Notes under the pieces: generated by a model | Database searches by the model: none | What the model was told of the DNA's origin: nothing | What the model saw: only the letters and a program-made list of their open reading frames with translations | Shown here: positions 55,598 to 62,619 of the stretch, in pieces | How positions within the stretch are numbered: position 1 is the first letter of the stretch | Layout of the letters: each line of letters starts with the position of its first letter | Position numbers and translations under genes: made by a program | Assembly (NCBI RefSeq): GCF_004634385.1 | Contig: NZ_CP037895.1 | Span: forward strand, 2,455,245 to 2,519,244 | Source: Thermaerobacter sp. FW80 | Lineage (GTDB): Bacteria > Bacillota > Sulfobacillia > Thermaerobacterales > Thermaerobacteraceae | Direction of reading: 5' to 3' | DNA: 64,000 nt

Positions 55598-55657
55598 GCC
55601 GTCCACGGGGCCGACGGGCCGTCCACGGGGCTGACCGGCCGTCCACGTCGGCCCCCC
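55598..55657. repeat. 20-bp tandem repeat, about 2.5 copies
   Basis: Units at 55598-55617 and 55618-55637 start GCCGTCCACGGGGC and differ at a few positions; a third start at 55638 diverges after GCCGTCCACG. It lies upstream of a TACAAT (55719-55724) that may serve the DinB-like gene. Confidence 0.75.
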
Positions 55658-55856
55658 GGCGCCTCCGGGCGCCGCCGCGGTTCGCCACCGCCCGGAGGCA
55701 TGGCGTCCGTCCGTCGGGTACAATACGACCGAACCGCAGGGAGGAGTGGCGCCGCGTCGAACCGCATCAGGGCGCAGCACGCGCACCGCGCGCTGACGCG
55801 AACCGTGGCTCGCCCGGTGCGCGGCGGCCGCGGCCCGGGCGAGGGAGGTGCCGGCC

Positions 55857-56432
55857 ATGCCGGTCCACACCCTGGACGACCTCCAGAGCTACCTCGACCA
55901 CGCGCGACGCAAGGTCCTCGGGCTGGCCGACCGGGTGCCCCGTGAGCTCTGGACGCGGCGGCCGGCTCCCGATCGCTGGTCGGTGCTGGACAACCTGGAG
56001 CACCTGGTCCTGACGGAGCGCTTCTGCGGCGATCTCCTGGAGCGGATGCTGGAGCGGGCGCGCCGCGAGGGGCGCATGAGCCGCGGCCTGCCCATCCGGT
56101 GGGTCGACGCCCGGCCGGTCATGCTCGACGCCGAGGGCAAGACCTACACCGCCCCCGTCTGGGCCGAACCCCGCGGACGCTGGGACGAGCAAGAGGTGGC
56201 GGAGGAACTGGCCGCCTCCAGGCAGCGGCTGGAGGCGATCCTCCGGGACCTCCCCCGGTATGACGTGGAGCGGGTGATCGAACCCCACCCCCCCTACGGC
56301 TGGCCCTTCAACGCCGCCCAGTGGGTCCACTTCGTGGGCCTGCACGAGAACGTCCACGCCCGCCAGCTGGAGCGCATCGCAAGGCACTGGGCCGAGGCCG
56401 CCCCAGGGCAGCGGGATCGTCCCGCGCGGTAG
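55857..56432 (+). CDS. DinB-superfamily protein
   Basis: 191-aa four-helix-bundle protein. Metal-ligand histidines of the DinB/YfiT fold are suggested by RWSVLDNLEHLVLTERF (His near residue 48) and GLHENVHARQLERIARHW near the C-terminus. Members include thiol S-transferases using bacillithiol or mycothiol, and many of unknown role. Since bshA is in the window, a bacillithiol-linked role is possible but not shown. GGGAGGTG is eight bases before ATG 55857; GTG 55848 overlaps that site and is unlikely. Confidence 0.8.
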   Translation: MPVHTLDDLQSYLDHARRKVLGLADRVPRELWTRRPAPDRWSVLDNLEHLVLTERFCGDLLERMLERARREGRMSRGLPIRWVDARPVMLDAEGKTYTAPVWAEPRGRWDEQEVAEELAASRQRLEAILRDLPRYDVERVIEPHPPYGWPFNAAQWVHFVGLHENVHARQLERIARHWAEAAPGQRDRPAR

Positions 56433-56436
56433 GCAT

Positions 56437-56850
56437 GGCCCAGGGCGGTCGCCGCCCCAGGCCCCGGGGTGCGCGACACGGTCGCCGCCCCGGCCCTCGG
56501 GGATGCGCAGCACGGTGGACCCCTAGGCCCCCGGGTACGCACGCTGGTTCTCGGCCTCCAGACGACCCGAGGCCGCCGCAGCACGGGATGCGCAGCACGG
56601 TCGCCGCCCCAGGCCCCGGGGTGCACACTGCGGTCGCCCCCCCGTCCTGCGGATGCGCGGTACGGCCGGAGCCCCATGCCCCCGGGGTGCGCAGCACGGT
56701 CGGCACCACCGTCCCCCGGGGTGTGCAGCACGCTCGACACGGTCGTCCTTCCGGGGATGGGGCGCACGTTCGGACCGCCCCTCGCCGGGGCTGTGCGGCG
56801 TGCCGCGGCACCACCCTCCGGGGGTGCGCAGCGCGCTAGGCCCCATCCCC
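56437..56850. repeat. About 11 degenerate copies of a 33-35-bp direct repeat
   Basis: The 56433-56963 gap is filled by tandem, degenerate units with the core GGGGTGCGCAGCACGGTCG followed by a variable C-rich part such as CCGCCCCAGGCCCC. Clear starts are near 56464, 56497, 56592, 56685 and 56816. No cas genes and no constant repeat, so it is not CRISPR. On the minus strand the units read as an 11-residue periodic open frame, but no start signal supports translation. Confidence 0.75.
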
Positions 56851-56963
56851 TGGTGTGCCCCGGGCCGGCACGGGCGCCGGCCCGGCAGCCCTACGCCGCC
56901 CGCCTCTCCCCGGACGTCCGCCGTCTCGACGGGCATCGCACCGCTCAACCCGGCGGCACGGCC

Positions 56964-57596
56964 CTACTCCGCCCGCCGCTCCCCGGGGTCGCCGCGCGCT
57001 TCCCGGTGCGCTCGCGGCCCGCCGGGGCGGGGTCCGCCGGCGGGCCCCGCCCCGGCGGTGAACCAGGCCCATTGCGGGGTCAACCAGGGGGCCAGGGCGC
57101 CGGCCACGGCCATCGCCCACAGCTGGGTGCGGTCGATCAGCCCGCGGGTGAACAGCCCCACGGCGCCCGGACCGCGGCCGATGCCGGGCTGTCCGCTGAG
57201 CCGCTCCAGCAGCGGCCCCAGCTCCTCCCCCGCCAGGACACCCCGGACCACCGGCGGCGGCAACGGCATGCGCAAGCTCCACGCCACGCTCTCGTGGCCG
57301 TTCCGGTCGCGGGCGCAGCCGGCGCTGAGCAGGTAGCCCTCCCGGTCCACCCCGCCCTCCAGGCCGATGGCCAGGTCGGCGTCGGGCTCGGCCGCCAGGG
57401 CGTTGCGCGCCCGCTGCCGCGCCCCGGCCTCGGTCTCGGCGGCGCCCACGGGCTGGGCCGCGACCCCGCTGGGCACCGCGCGGGCGACGACCTGCGTCCC
57501 CGGCCACGCCGCCTGCACGATCCGCCGCACGGCCTCCACCTTGGTCGGGTTCGTCGACCCCACCACCACCCGGCGCGGTGCGGCCGGTTCGTCCAA
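56964..57596 (-). CDS. Inosine/xanthosine triphosphatase, YjjX/DUF84 family
   Basis: Hydrolyses non-canonical purine nucleoside triphosphates (ITP/XTP) to keep them out of nucleic acids. The 210-aa protein has VVVGSTNPTKVEAVRR at the N-terminus, VPSGVAAQPVGAAETEAGARQRA, ADLAIGLEGGVD, SVAWSLRMPLPPPV and GAVGLFTRGLIDRTQLWAMAVAGAL, all in family order. TTG 57596 is supported by GGGAGGGATCG six bases upstream; no ATG fits. The start codon is followed directly by GGACGAACC, a copy of the recurring 9-mer. The C-terminal 30 residues are Gly/Pro-rich. Confidence 0.88.
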   Translation of the reverse strand: MDEPAAPRRVVVGSTNPTKVEAVRRIVQAAWPGTQVVARAVPSGVAAQPVGAAETEAGARQRARNALAAEPDADLAIGLEGGVDREGYLLSAGCARDRNGHESVAWSLRMPLPPPVVRGVLAGEELGPLLERLSGQPGIGRGPGAVGLFTRGLIDRTQLWAMAVAGALAPWLTPQWAWFTAGAGPAGGPRPGGPRAHREARGDPGERRAE

Positions 57597-57910
57597 GGGC
57601 GATCCCTCCCACGCTTGGGCTGCTCCGGCCCTGGGTGCGCGGGCATCCCCTGGGGCGCTGGCGGCGGCCCGGACGGGAGCCACCATGGCGCGGGTCCCGC
57701 CCACGCTGCCCGCGCCGGCGTCGCCTGGGGTGCCGGCCCCCGCCGCACCGGCCCCTGTCGCATGGCGGATCGTGACCGCGCGTTCGCCGTCGGCGTCGAG
57801 GCGGTCCGGAGGGTCCCGGTGCCGCACGCCCGCCCCCCGCAGCCGACCATCAACCGCCCCCAGGCGCCCTCCGACCCCCGGCGTCCTTCACGGCCCCCGG
57901 CCGCGTCGGG
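57597..57910. other. Gap between the YjjX-like and response-regulator genes
   Basis: 314 bp. The frame upstream of the YjjX-like TTG is open through most of it but encodes only Ala/Pro-rich sequence. No promoter, terminator or other gene is supported. Confidence 0.3.
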
Positions 57911-58813
57911 TCAGTCGTCATCCAGGGAGATCAACCCGTGGCGGATGGCGTACTTGGTCAGCTCCACCGCGTCATGCAGGTCCAGCTTCTCCATGATGTT
58001 GGAGCGGTGGGCCTGGACGGTCTTGATGCTGATGAAGAGCCGGTCGGCGATCTCCTGGTTCGTCAGGCCCTGGGCGATGAGCGTCAGCACCTCGGTCTCC
58101 CGTTCGGTCAGGCCGTCGACGCGGCGCGGTCGGCCGGTGGGAGCCTCCTTCGGGCGGCGGCCGGCGCCGCTGACCACCTTGGCGGCGACGTCGGGGTGGA
58201 GGATGGTGTGCCCCTGCACCACCGCCCGCAGCGCCGAGACCAGCTCCGTCGCCGCCGAGCGCTTGAGCACGTAACCCGCCGCGCCCGCCTCCAGGATCGG
58301 GAAGATGTACTCCTCGTTGTCGTGCATGGAGAGGATCAGGACGCGGGTCTCCGGTCGCTCCTTGAGGATGGCCCGCGTCGCCTCGATGCCGTTCATGCCC
58401 GGCATGCCGATGTCCAGCAGCACCACGTCCGGCCGGAGGCGGCGAGCGAGCTCCACCGCCTCCCGGCCGTCGGCGGCCTCGCCGACCACCGCGATGTCCG
58501 GCTGGGCCTCGAGCAGGGTGCGGATGCCGTCCCGCAGGATGGCGTGGTCGTCGGCGACCAGCACCCGGATGGGGCGCGGCCCGCCTCCCTCGCCCCCGCT
58601 CCCTCCCGCGGCGGGCGACGTCCCCCCGGAGGCGGGGCCGGCGGCACCCCCCGCCGCGACCTGGGCGGCCTGTGTCCGCGGACGGTCCGCAGCGCCGGCG
58701 CCATCGCCCGGCGACCTCGGGCGCCCACCGGGACCGGCCGCCGCGCCAGCCGACGCCGGCACCGCGGCGGCGGCACCTGGCGTCCGCGGCGCCGCCGCGT
58801 TCGTCCGCGACAT
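57911..58813 (-). CDS. NarL/FixJ-family response regulator
   Basis: 300 aa. After an 80-residue Ala/Gly/Pro-rich leader, the receiver domain starts PIRVLVADDHAILRDGIR, with phospho-acceptor Asp134 in VVLLDIGMPGMNG and Lys in GYVLKRSA. The LuxR-type helix-turn-helix (LTERETEVLTLIAQGLTNQEIADRLFISIKTVQAHRSNIMEKL) ends the protein. ATG 58813 has GGGGAGGTCGGG upstream; ATG 58864 in the kinase gene is a longer option. It is the partner of the upstream kinase, as in LiaSR/DegSU-type systems. The long disordered leader is not usual for the family. Confidence 0.92.
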   Translation of the reverse strand: MSRTNAAAPRTPGAAAAVPASAGAAAGPGGRPRSPGDGAGAADRPRTQAAQVAAGGAAGPASGGTSPAAGGSGGEGGGPRPIRVLVADDHAILRDGIRTLLEAQPDIAVVGEAADGREAVELARRLRPDVVLLDIGMPGMNGIEATRAILKERPETRVLILSMHDNEEYIFPILEAGAAGYVLKRSAATELVSALRAVVQGHTILHPDVAAKVVSGAGRRPKEAPTGRPRRVDGLTERETEVLTLIAQGLTNQEIADRLFISIKTVQAHRSNIMEKLDLHDAVELTKYAIRHGLISLDDD

Positions 58814-58856
58814 CCCGACCTCCCCGCGGAGCCCCCCGCGCCCACTCCCGTCGATC

Positions 58857-59966
58857 TCAGGCATGACCCATGGCCGCCTCCTCCCTGCTGGTGCCCTCTT
58901 CCGTCGCCTCCGTGGCACCGTCCAGCGGGATCCACACCCGCAGCCGCGTCCCCTGGCCGGGCCGCGAGTGCAGCTCCATGCGGCCTCCCACCAGGGCGGC
59001 CCGCTCCCGCATGCCGAAGAGGCCCAGACCCCGTCCGGGGTCGGGGCCCACGCCGGGGACCACCTGCCGCGGGTTGAACCCGACGCCGTTGTCGCGGACC
59101 TCGGCGGAGACGCCGCCGGGCTCCCGGCGCAGCAGCACCTGGGCCCGGGTGGCGCGGGAGTGCTTGAGGATGTTGGTCAGCGCCTCCTGGATGATGCGGA
59201 AGAGGGCGGTCTCGATCTCGTCCCGCAGCCGACCGTCGAAGCCGTCGGCCACCAGCTCGACGTCGATGCCCGCCGGTTCCAGCACGTTCTGCACGTACCA
59301 ACGGACCGCCGGCACCAGGCCGACGTCGTCGAGGATGGTCGGCCGGAGGTCGAAGGTCAGCCGGCGGATCTCCTCCAGGGTGTCGCTGGTCAACCGGCGG
59401 ATGAACTCCAGCTTGCGGGTGACGTCCTCGGGCGCCTGCTCCCCCAGCCGCTCCCGAAGCAGGTCCAGGTGGATCAGCAGCGAGGTCAGCACTTGGCTGG
59501 TCTGGTCGTGCAGCTCGCGGGCGATGCGCTTGCGCTCGTCCTCCAGGGCGCGCAACACCTGGGACGCCGTCGCCCGGCGGTAGTCGTCCAGCCGGTCCAG
59601 CATCTCGTTGAAGATCGCGCCCATGGCCGCCACGTCGGGGTCGCCGACGATGGCCGGCGCCCGAGCGTGGAACTGGCCGGCGCGGACGTCGTCCATGATC
59701 TCGCGCAGGCGGACCAGGGGGAGGAAGGCCACCCGCAGGATGACCCAGTTGATGCCCAGGCTCACCGCCAGCCCGACGGCCAGGAAGACAATGATCACCA
59801 CCGTCAAGGCCTGGTCCTGGAGCCAACGCTGGACCAGCGGGAGCTGGCGAACGTGGACGGCCAGGGCCGCGGCGCCCACGCCCGTGACCACCAGCAACAC
59901 CGCGTTGGCGATGAGCACCTTCTGAAAGATGTTCAGCCGGTTGTGGATGGCATAGATCCAGCGCAT
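58857..59966 (-). CDS. Sensor histidine kinase, NarL-partner type (HisKA_3)
   Basis: 369-aa kinase. Membrane helices at about 17-38 and 52-80 enclose a very short external loop, so it may sense a membrane state. A HAMP segment (about 80-130) leads to HisKA_3 with His153 in RIARELHDQTSQ, LTFDLRPTILDDVGLVPAV and a HATPase domain with NILKHSRA, RDNGVGFN and GRGLGLFGMRERA. ATG 59966 has GAGG seven bases upstream; ATG 59984 is an alternative. It is followed 43 bp later by its response regulator. A good promoter lies 28-56 bp upstream. Confidence 0.92.
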   Translation of the reverse strand: MRWIYAIHNRLNIFQKVLIANAVLLVVTGVGAAALAVHVRQLPLVQRWLQDQALTVVIIVFLAVGLAVSLGINWVILRVAFLPLVRLREIMDDVRAGQFHARAPAIVGDPDVAAMGAIFNEMLDRLDDYRRATASQVLRALEDERKRIARELHDQTSQVLTSLLIHLDLLRERLGEQAPEDVTRKLEFIRRLTSDTLEEIRRLTFDLRPTILDDVGLVPAVRWYVQNVLEPAGIDVELVADGFDGRLRDEIETALFRIIQEALTNILKHSRATRAQVLLRREPGGVSAEVRDNGVGFNPRQVVPGVGPDPGRGLGLFGMRERAALVGGRMELHSRPGQGTRLRVWIPLDGATEATEEGTSREEAAMGHA

Positions 59967-59993
59967 CCGCGCAGCCTCGCCCATGGCGGGGCC

Positions 59994-60022
59994 ATGATAC
60001 GCGCCGGCGCACCCTCCGTCCA
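59994..60022 (-). promoter_or_regulatory. Promoter of the NarL-type two-component genes
   Basis: Minus strand TGGACG (60017-60022), 17-bp spacer, TATCAT (59994-59999). It shares the -10 TATCAT with the TPP-riboswitch promoter. Confidence 0.65.
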
Positions 60023-60466
60023 TCGGGCCCGGGGCCGGGTGCCCCCCGTCCGGTCGCCGGCCGGCATCGGATGCCCCCCCGGTCGCCCCCGGTCCCCAAC
60101 CGATGGCGCGACGGCGCGCGGTGGCGCCGGCCTCCGGCCTCCCTCGCCGCCCCGGCCCCTCCGTCGCACCGGGTTCCGGGCCGGCGAGCCGCGGCCGATC
60201 CGATCCTGCCGGACCGCGGCCCCACGTCCGACGCAGATCCCGCCACCGCCAGCATACGGCCGGCCGCGCGGTCCTTCAAGGCAAAGGCCGGTACGGGCCG
60301 TCCCCTGAAGCGCCCACGACAGCTGAACGACCAACGAACACCGAACCGAGCGCGCACCGCCCCCCGCCGCCGGCGGGGTGCCCGACGGCATCGACGGCGC
60401 CGGAGCCGCGAAGCCTCCCGCCCCCTGCCCGCCGGCCACCCAGCTCCCCGGGCGGTCTCCCGGTCG
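60023..60466. other. Gap between AzlD and the kinase promoter
   Basis: 444 bp. A less GC-rich stretch lies near 60275-60350; no gene, hairpin or promoter could be supported there. Confidence 0.3.
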
Positions 60467-60790
60467 TCACCCGCCGACGCCCCGCAGCAGCGCCGCATAG
60501 GCCACGACGCCCACCACCACCGTCAGCGCCATGCTGCGGGTCGCCAGGGCCACCACCGCCGCAGGCAGGGCGGCCGCCAGCCGCGGCCCGAGGCCCGCCG
60601 GCGGCTGACCCCAGGTGCTGGCCAGGTCCGGGGCGACCAACGCCGCCATGACCGCGATCCCCACGTAGCGCAGGGCGCCTTCGACGGCGCGCGGGAGCCG
60701 GACCCGGCTGAGCCCGAGCAACGGCAGGCACCGCGGCAGGTACGTGACGAGCCCCATCAGGAGGAAGGCCCCGAGCAGCGACTCGCGCAC
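60467..60790 (-). CDS. azlD: AzlD-family branched-chain amino acid exporter subunit
   Basis: 107-aa membrane protein with three to four hydrophobic helices. MGLVTYLPRCLPLLGL near the N-terminus and ALRYVGIAVMAALVAPDL are typical of AzlD, the small partner of AzlC in branched-chain amino acid (or azaleucine) export. GTG 60790 has GGGGATGGAACG upstream and starts 34 bp inside the 3' end of azlC, so translation should be coupled. Confidence 0.9.
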   Translation of the reverse strand: MRESLLGAFLLMGLVTYLPRCLPLLGLSRVRLPRAVEGALRYVGIAVMAALVAPDLASTWGQPPAGLGPRLAAALPAAVVALATRSMALTVVVGVVAYAALLRGVGG

Positions 60791-61542
60791 CGTTCCATCC
60801 CCACCCCCACCGCACTGCCGACCAGCGCCGCCGCCAGGACGCGCCAGTGGGTCCAGCCCAGGGCGCCCACGGCCAGGGACACGCCGGCCGCCACCGCGGC
60901 CACCACCAGGCCGCGCCCGGCTCGGTCACCCAGCTGGAGCGCGATCAGGGCCAGGAACATGGCTGGGAGCGCATAGTCGAGTCCCCAGGCGCCCAGCCCC
61001 TCCAGGGCGCCGCCGATCGCCGCGCCCAGCCACGACGCCGCACACCAGGAACCGTATGCCGCCACCTCGAGGCCCATCAGGTAAGGCCAGGGCCGCGGGA
61101 CCCGGTCCAGCGTGGCCTGGGCGACGGCGAACACCTCGTCGGTGAGACCGAAGGCCGCCACGGCCAGCCGCCCCCAGCGTCGCTCACCCAGGCGCGGGGC
61201 CAGGGCGGCGCCGAACAGCACGTGCCGCAGGTTGATCAAGAAGGTGGTGGCCACCAGGGCCGCAGGGGCCGCCCCCGCCGCCACCATGCCCGCGGCGGCG
61301 AATTGCGCAGACCCGGCGAAGACCACCAGCGACATGGCCAGCGCCTCGGCCGGCGTCAGGCCTGCCTGCACCGCCACCACGCCGAAGGCGAGGCCGATGG
61401 GGAGATAGCCGGCCACGATGGGGAGGCCCGCCCAGAGACCCCGGGCAAAGGCGCGCGTCGCCTCGGCCTCAGCCCATGCCGGCCGGCGCAGGGCGCACCA
61501 CGCCCCCGGTCGTCCCTCGCTCCGCTCCGCCCCCCGCTCCAT
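60757..61542 (-). CDS. azlC: AzlC-family branched-chain amino acid permease
   Basis: 261-aa integral membrane protein. The segment GLWAGLPIVAGYLPIGLAFGVVAVQAGLTPAEALAMSLVVFAGSAQFAA is diagnostic of AzlC, followed by INLRHVLFGAALAP and FGLTDEVFAVA. With AzlD it should export branched-chain amino acids. ATG 61542 gives a normal length; ATG 61581 would add 13 residues. Neither has a strong ribosome site. It is divergent from the NUDIX gene across a 460-bp gap. Confidence 0.9.
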   Translation of the reverse strand: MERGAERSEGRPGAWCALRRPAWAEAEATRAFARGLWAGLPIVAGYLPIGLAFGVVAVQAGLTPAEALAMSLVVFAGSAQFAAAGMVAAGAAPAALVATTFLINLRHVLFGAALAPRLGERRWGRLAVAAFGLTDEVFAVAQATLDRVPRPWPYLMGLEVAAYGSWCAASWLGAAIGGALEGLGAWGLDYALPAMFLALIALQLGDRAGRGLVVAAVAAGVSLAVGALGWTHWRVLAAALVGSAVGVGMERCASRCSGPSS

Positions 61543-61621
61543 GGCGGCTCGACGCTCCACTCGCCCAAGTTCGCTACGCATGGGATAGGGATACCACGCC
61601 CGTCCGGCCCTTCCTCCCGCT

Positions 61622-61661
61622 AGGCTGCGACACCGGCCCCACCAGGCTGCAACACCGGCCC
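61622..61661. repeat. Two 18-bp direct repeats in the azlC/NUDIX gap
   Basis: AGGCTGC(G/A)ACACCGGCCC at 61622-61639 and 61644-61661, period 22 bp. They lie 80-120 bp upstream of azlC and could be an operator pair. Confidence 0.5.
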
Positions 61662-61929
61662 GGCGGGCCCGGCCGATGCCGCCCCGCCGGAGGTGCCCGG
61701 GTCCATCGGCTCCCCGGGTGGCGATGCGGGCCGCAGCCGGACCCGTGCCCACCACCCGCCCGGGCGGCGGGCCGGTTCGTCCACCGCCCCTCGCCGGGGC
61801 GGGGGCCGCGCAGCAGGGCCTCGCCGCCGTGTCCCGACCCCGCAGGCCGGTGCCGTCGGCAGGGACGGTCCCATGGCGACGCCCCGGGCGCGCCCGAGCC
61901 GCCTCGCGACGGAGTCACCGGGTGATGGA

Positions 61930-61938
61930 TGCTATACT
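61930..61938 (+). promoter_or_regulatory. Extended -10 promoter TGCTATACT of the NUDIX gene
   Basis: Identical to the element at 5889-5897. It lies 67-75 bp before ATG 62005; no -35 is evident. Confidence 0.55.
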
Positions 61939-62004
61939 GGAAGCGAAGCCGCAAGCGGAGCCCGCATGGACGCGCCATGGGCGTCCCGGGAGAGGGGAGC
62001 GGCG

Positions 62005-62610
62005 ATGGTGGAGTGCCCCGACTTCCCCGCGGAGGAACTGGCCGCCGTGGAGGCCCGTCTCGGCCGCCCCCGTACCATGGCATGGCAGGGCGAGGTGGGG
62101 CCGGAGGAGCTGGCGCTGGTGCGATCCAGCACGCGGCGCGGCCGGCATCACGATCTGACCTTCTTCGCCTTCGATCCCGCGGGACGCGTGGCCGCCATCC
62201 GCAAGCCGTCCTTCCCCCCAGGCGTCTACCGGGCGCCCAGCGGCGGCGCCCGCCCGGGCGAGCCGTTGCTCGACGGCCTGCGCCGCGAGGCGTGGGAGGA
62301 GACCGGGCTGGACATCGAACCGACGTGCTACCTCCTGCGCGTCCGCGCCCGCTTCACGTGTGGCGAGCAGTGGGAAGACTGGGTCAGCCACGTCTTCGTG
62401 GCCCGCACCGCCTCGACGCGACTGGATCCCCAGGACCGCCGGGAGATCGCCGAGGCGCGCTTCGTCACCGTGGAGGAACTGGCGGGCCCCATCCGCCAGC
62501 GCATGTTGGCCACCGGCCGCGGCCTCTTCCGCTACCGGGTGGCCCTCACCGACGCGACCCTGGCGGCCCTGGCCCAGAGTGGCTGCCTCGCCGACCCCCC
62601 GGGAGCGTGA
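62005..62610 (+). CDS. NUDIX hydrolase
   Basis: 201-aa pyrophosphohydrolase. The NUDIX box is complete: GGARPGEPLLDGLRREAWEETGLDI matches GX5EX7REUXEEXGU, with metal-binding Glu residues in REAWEE. The preceding DLTFFAFDPAGRVAAIRK and the following VSHVFVARTASTRLDPQDRREIAEARFVTVEEL are normal. Substrate cannot be deduced. GAGAGGGGAGCGG precedes ATG 62005. The following peptidase frame is in the same reading frame after the TGA, so readthrough would fuse the two. Confidence 0.9.
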   Translation: MVECPDFPAEELAAVEARLGRPRTMAWQGEVGPEELALVRSSTRRGRHHDLTFFAFDPAGRVAAIRKPSFPPGVYRAPSGGARPGEPLLDGLRREAWEETGLDIEPTCYLLRVRARFTCGEQWEDWVSHVFVARTASTRLDPQDRREIAEARFVTVEELAGPIRQRMLATGRGLFRYRVALTDATLAALAQSGCLADPPGA

Positions 62611-62619
62611 TGGCTGCCG

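Noticed and set aside
56308-56814. A repeat-protein gene on the minus strand over the 33-bp repeats
   Set aside because: The frame lacks a ribosome site and its periodic peptide follows directly from the DNA repeats; kept only as one hypothesis in the findings.
56437-56850. CRISPR array
   Set aside because: Units are degenerate throughout with no constant repeat and unique spacers, and no cas gene is in the window.
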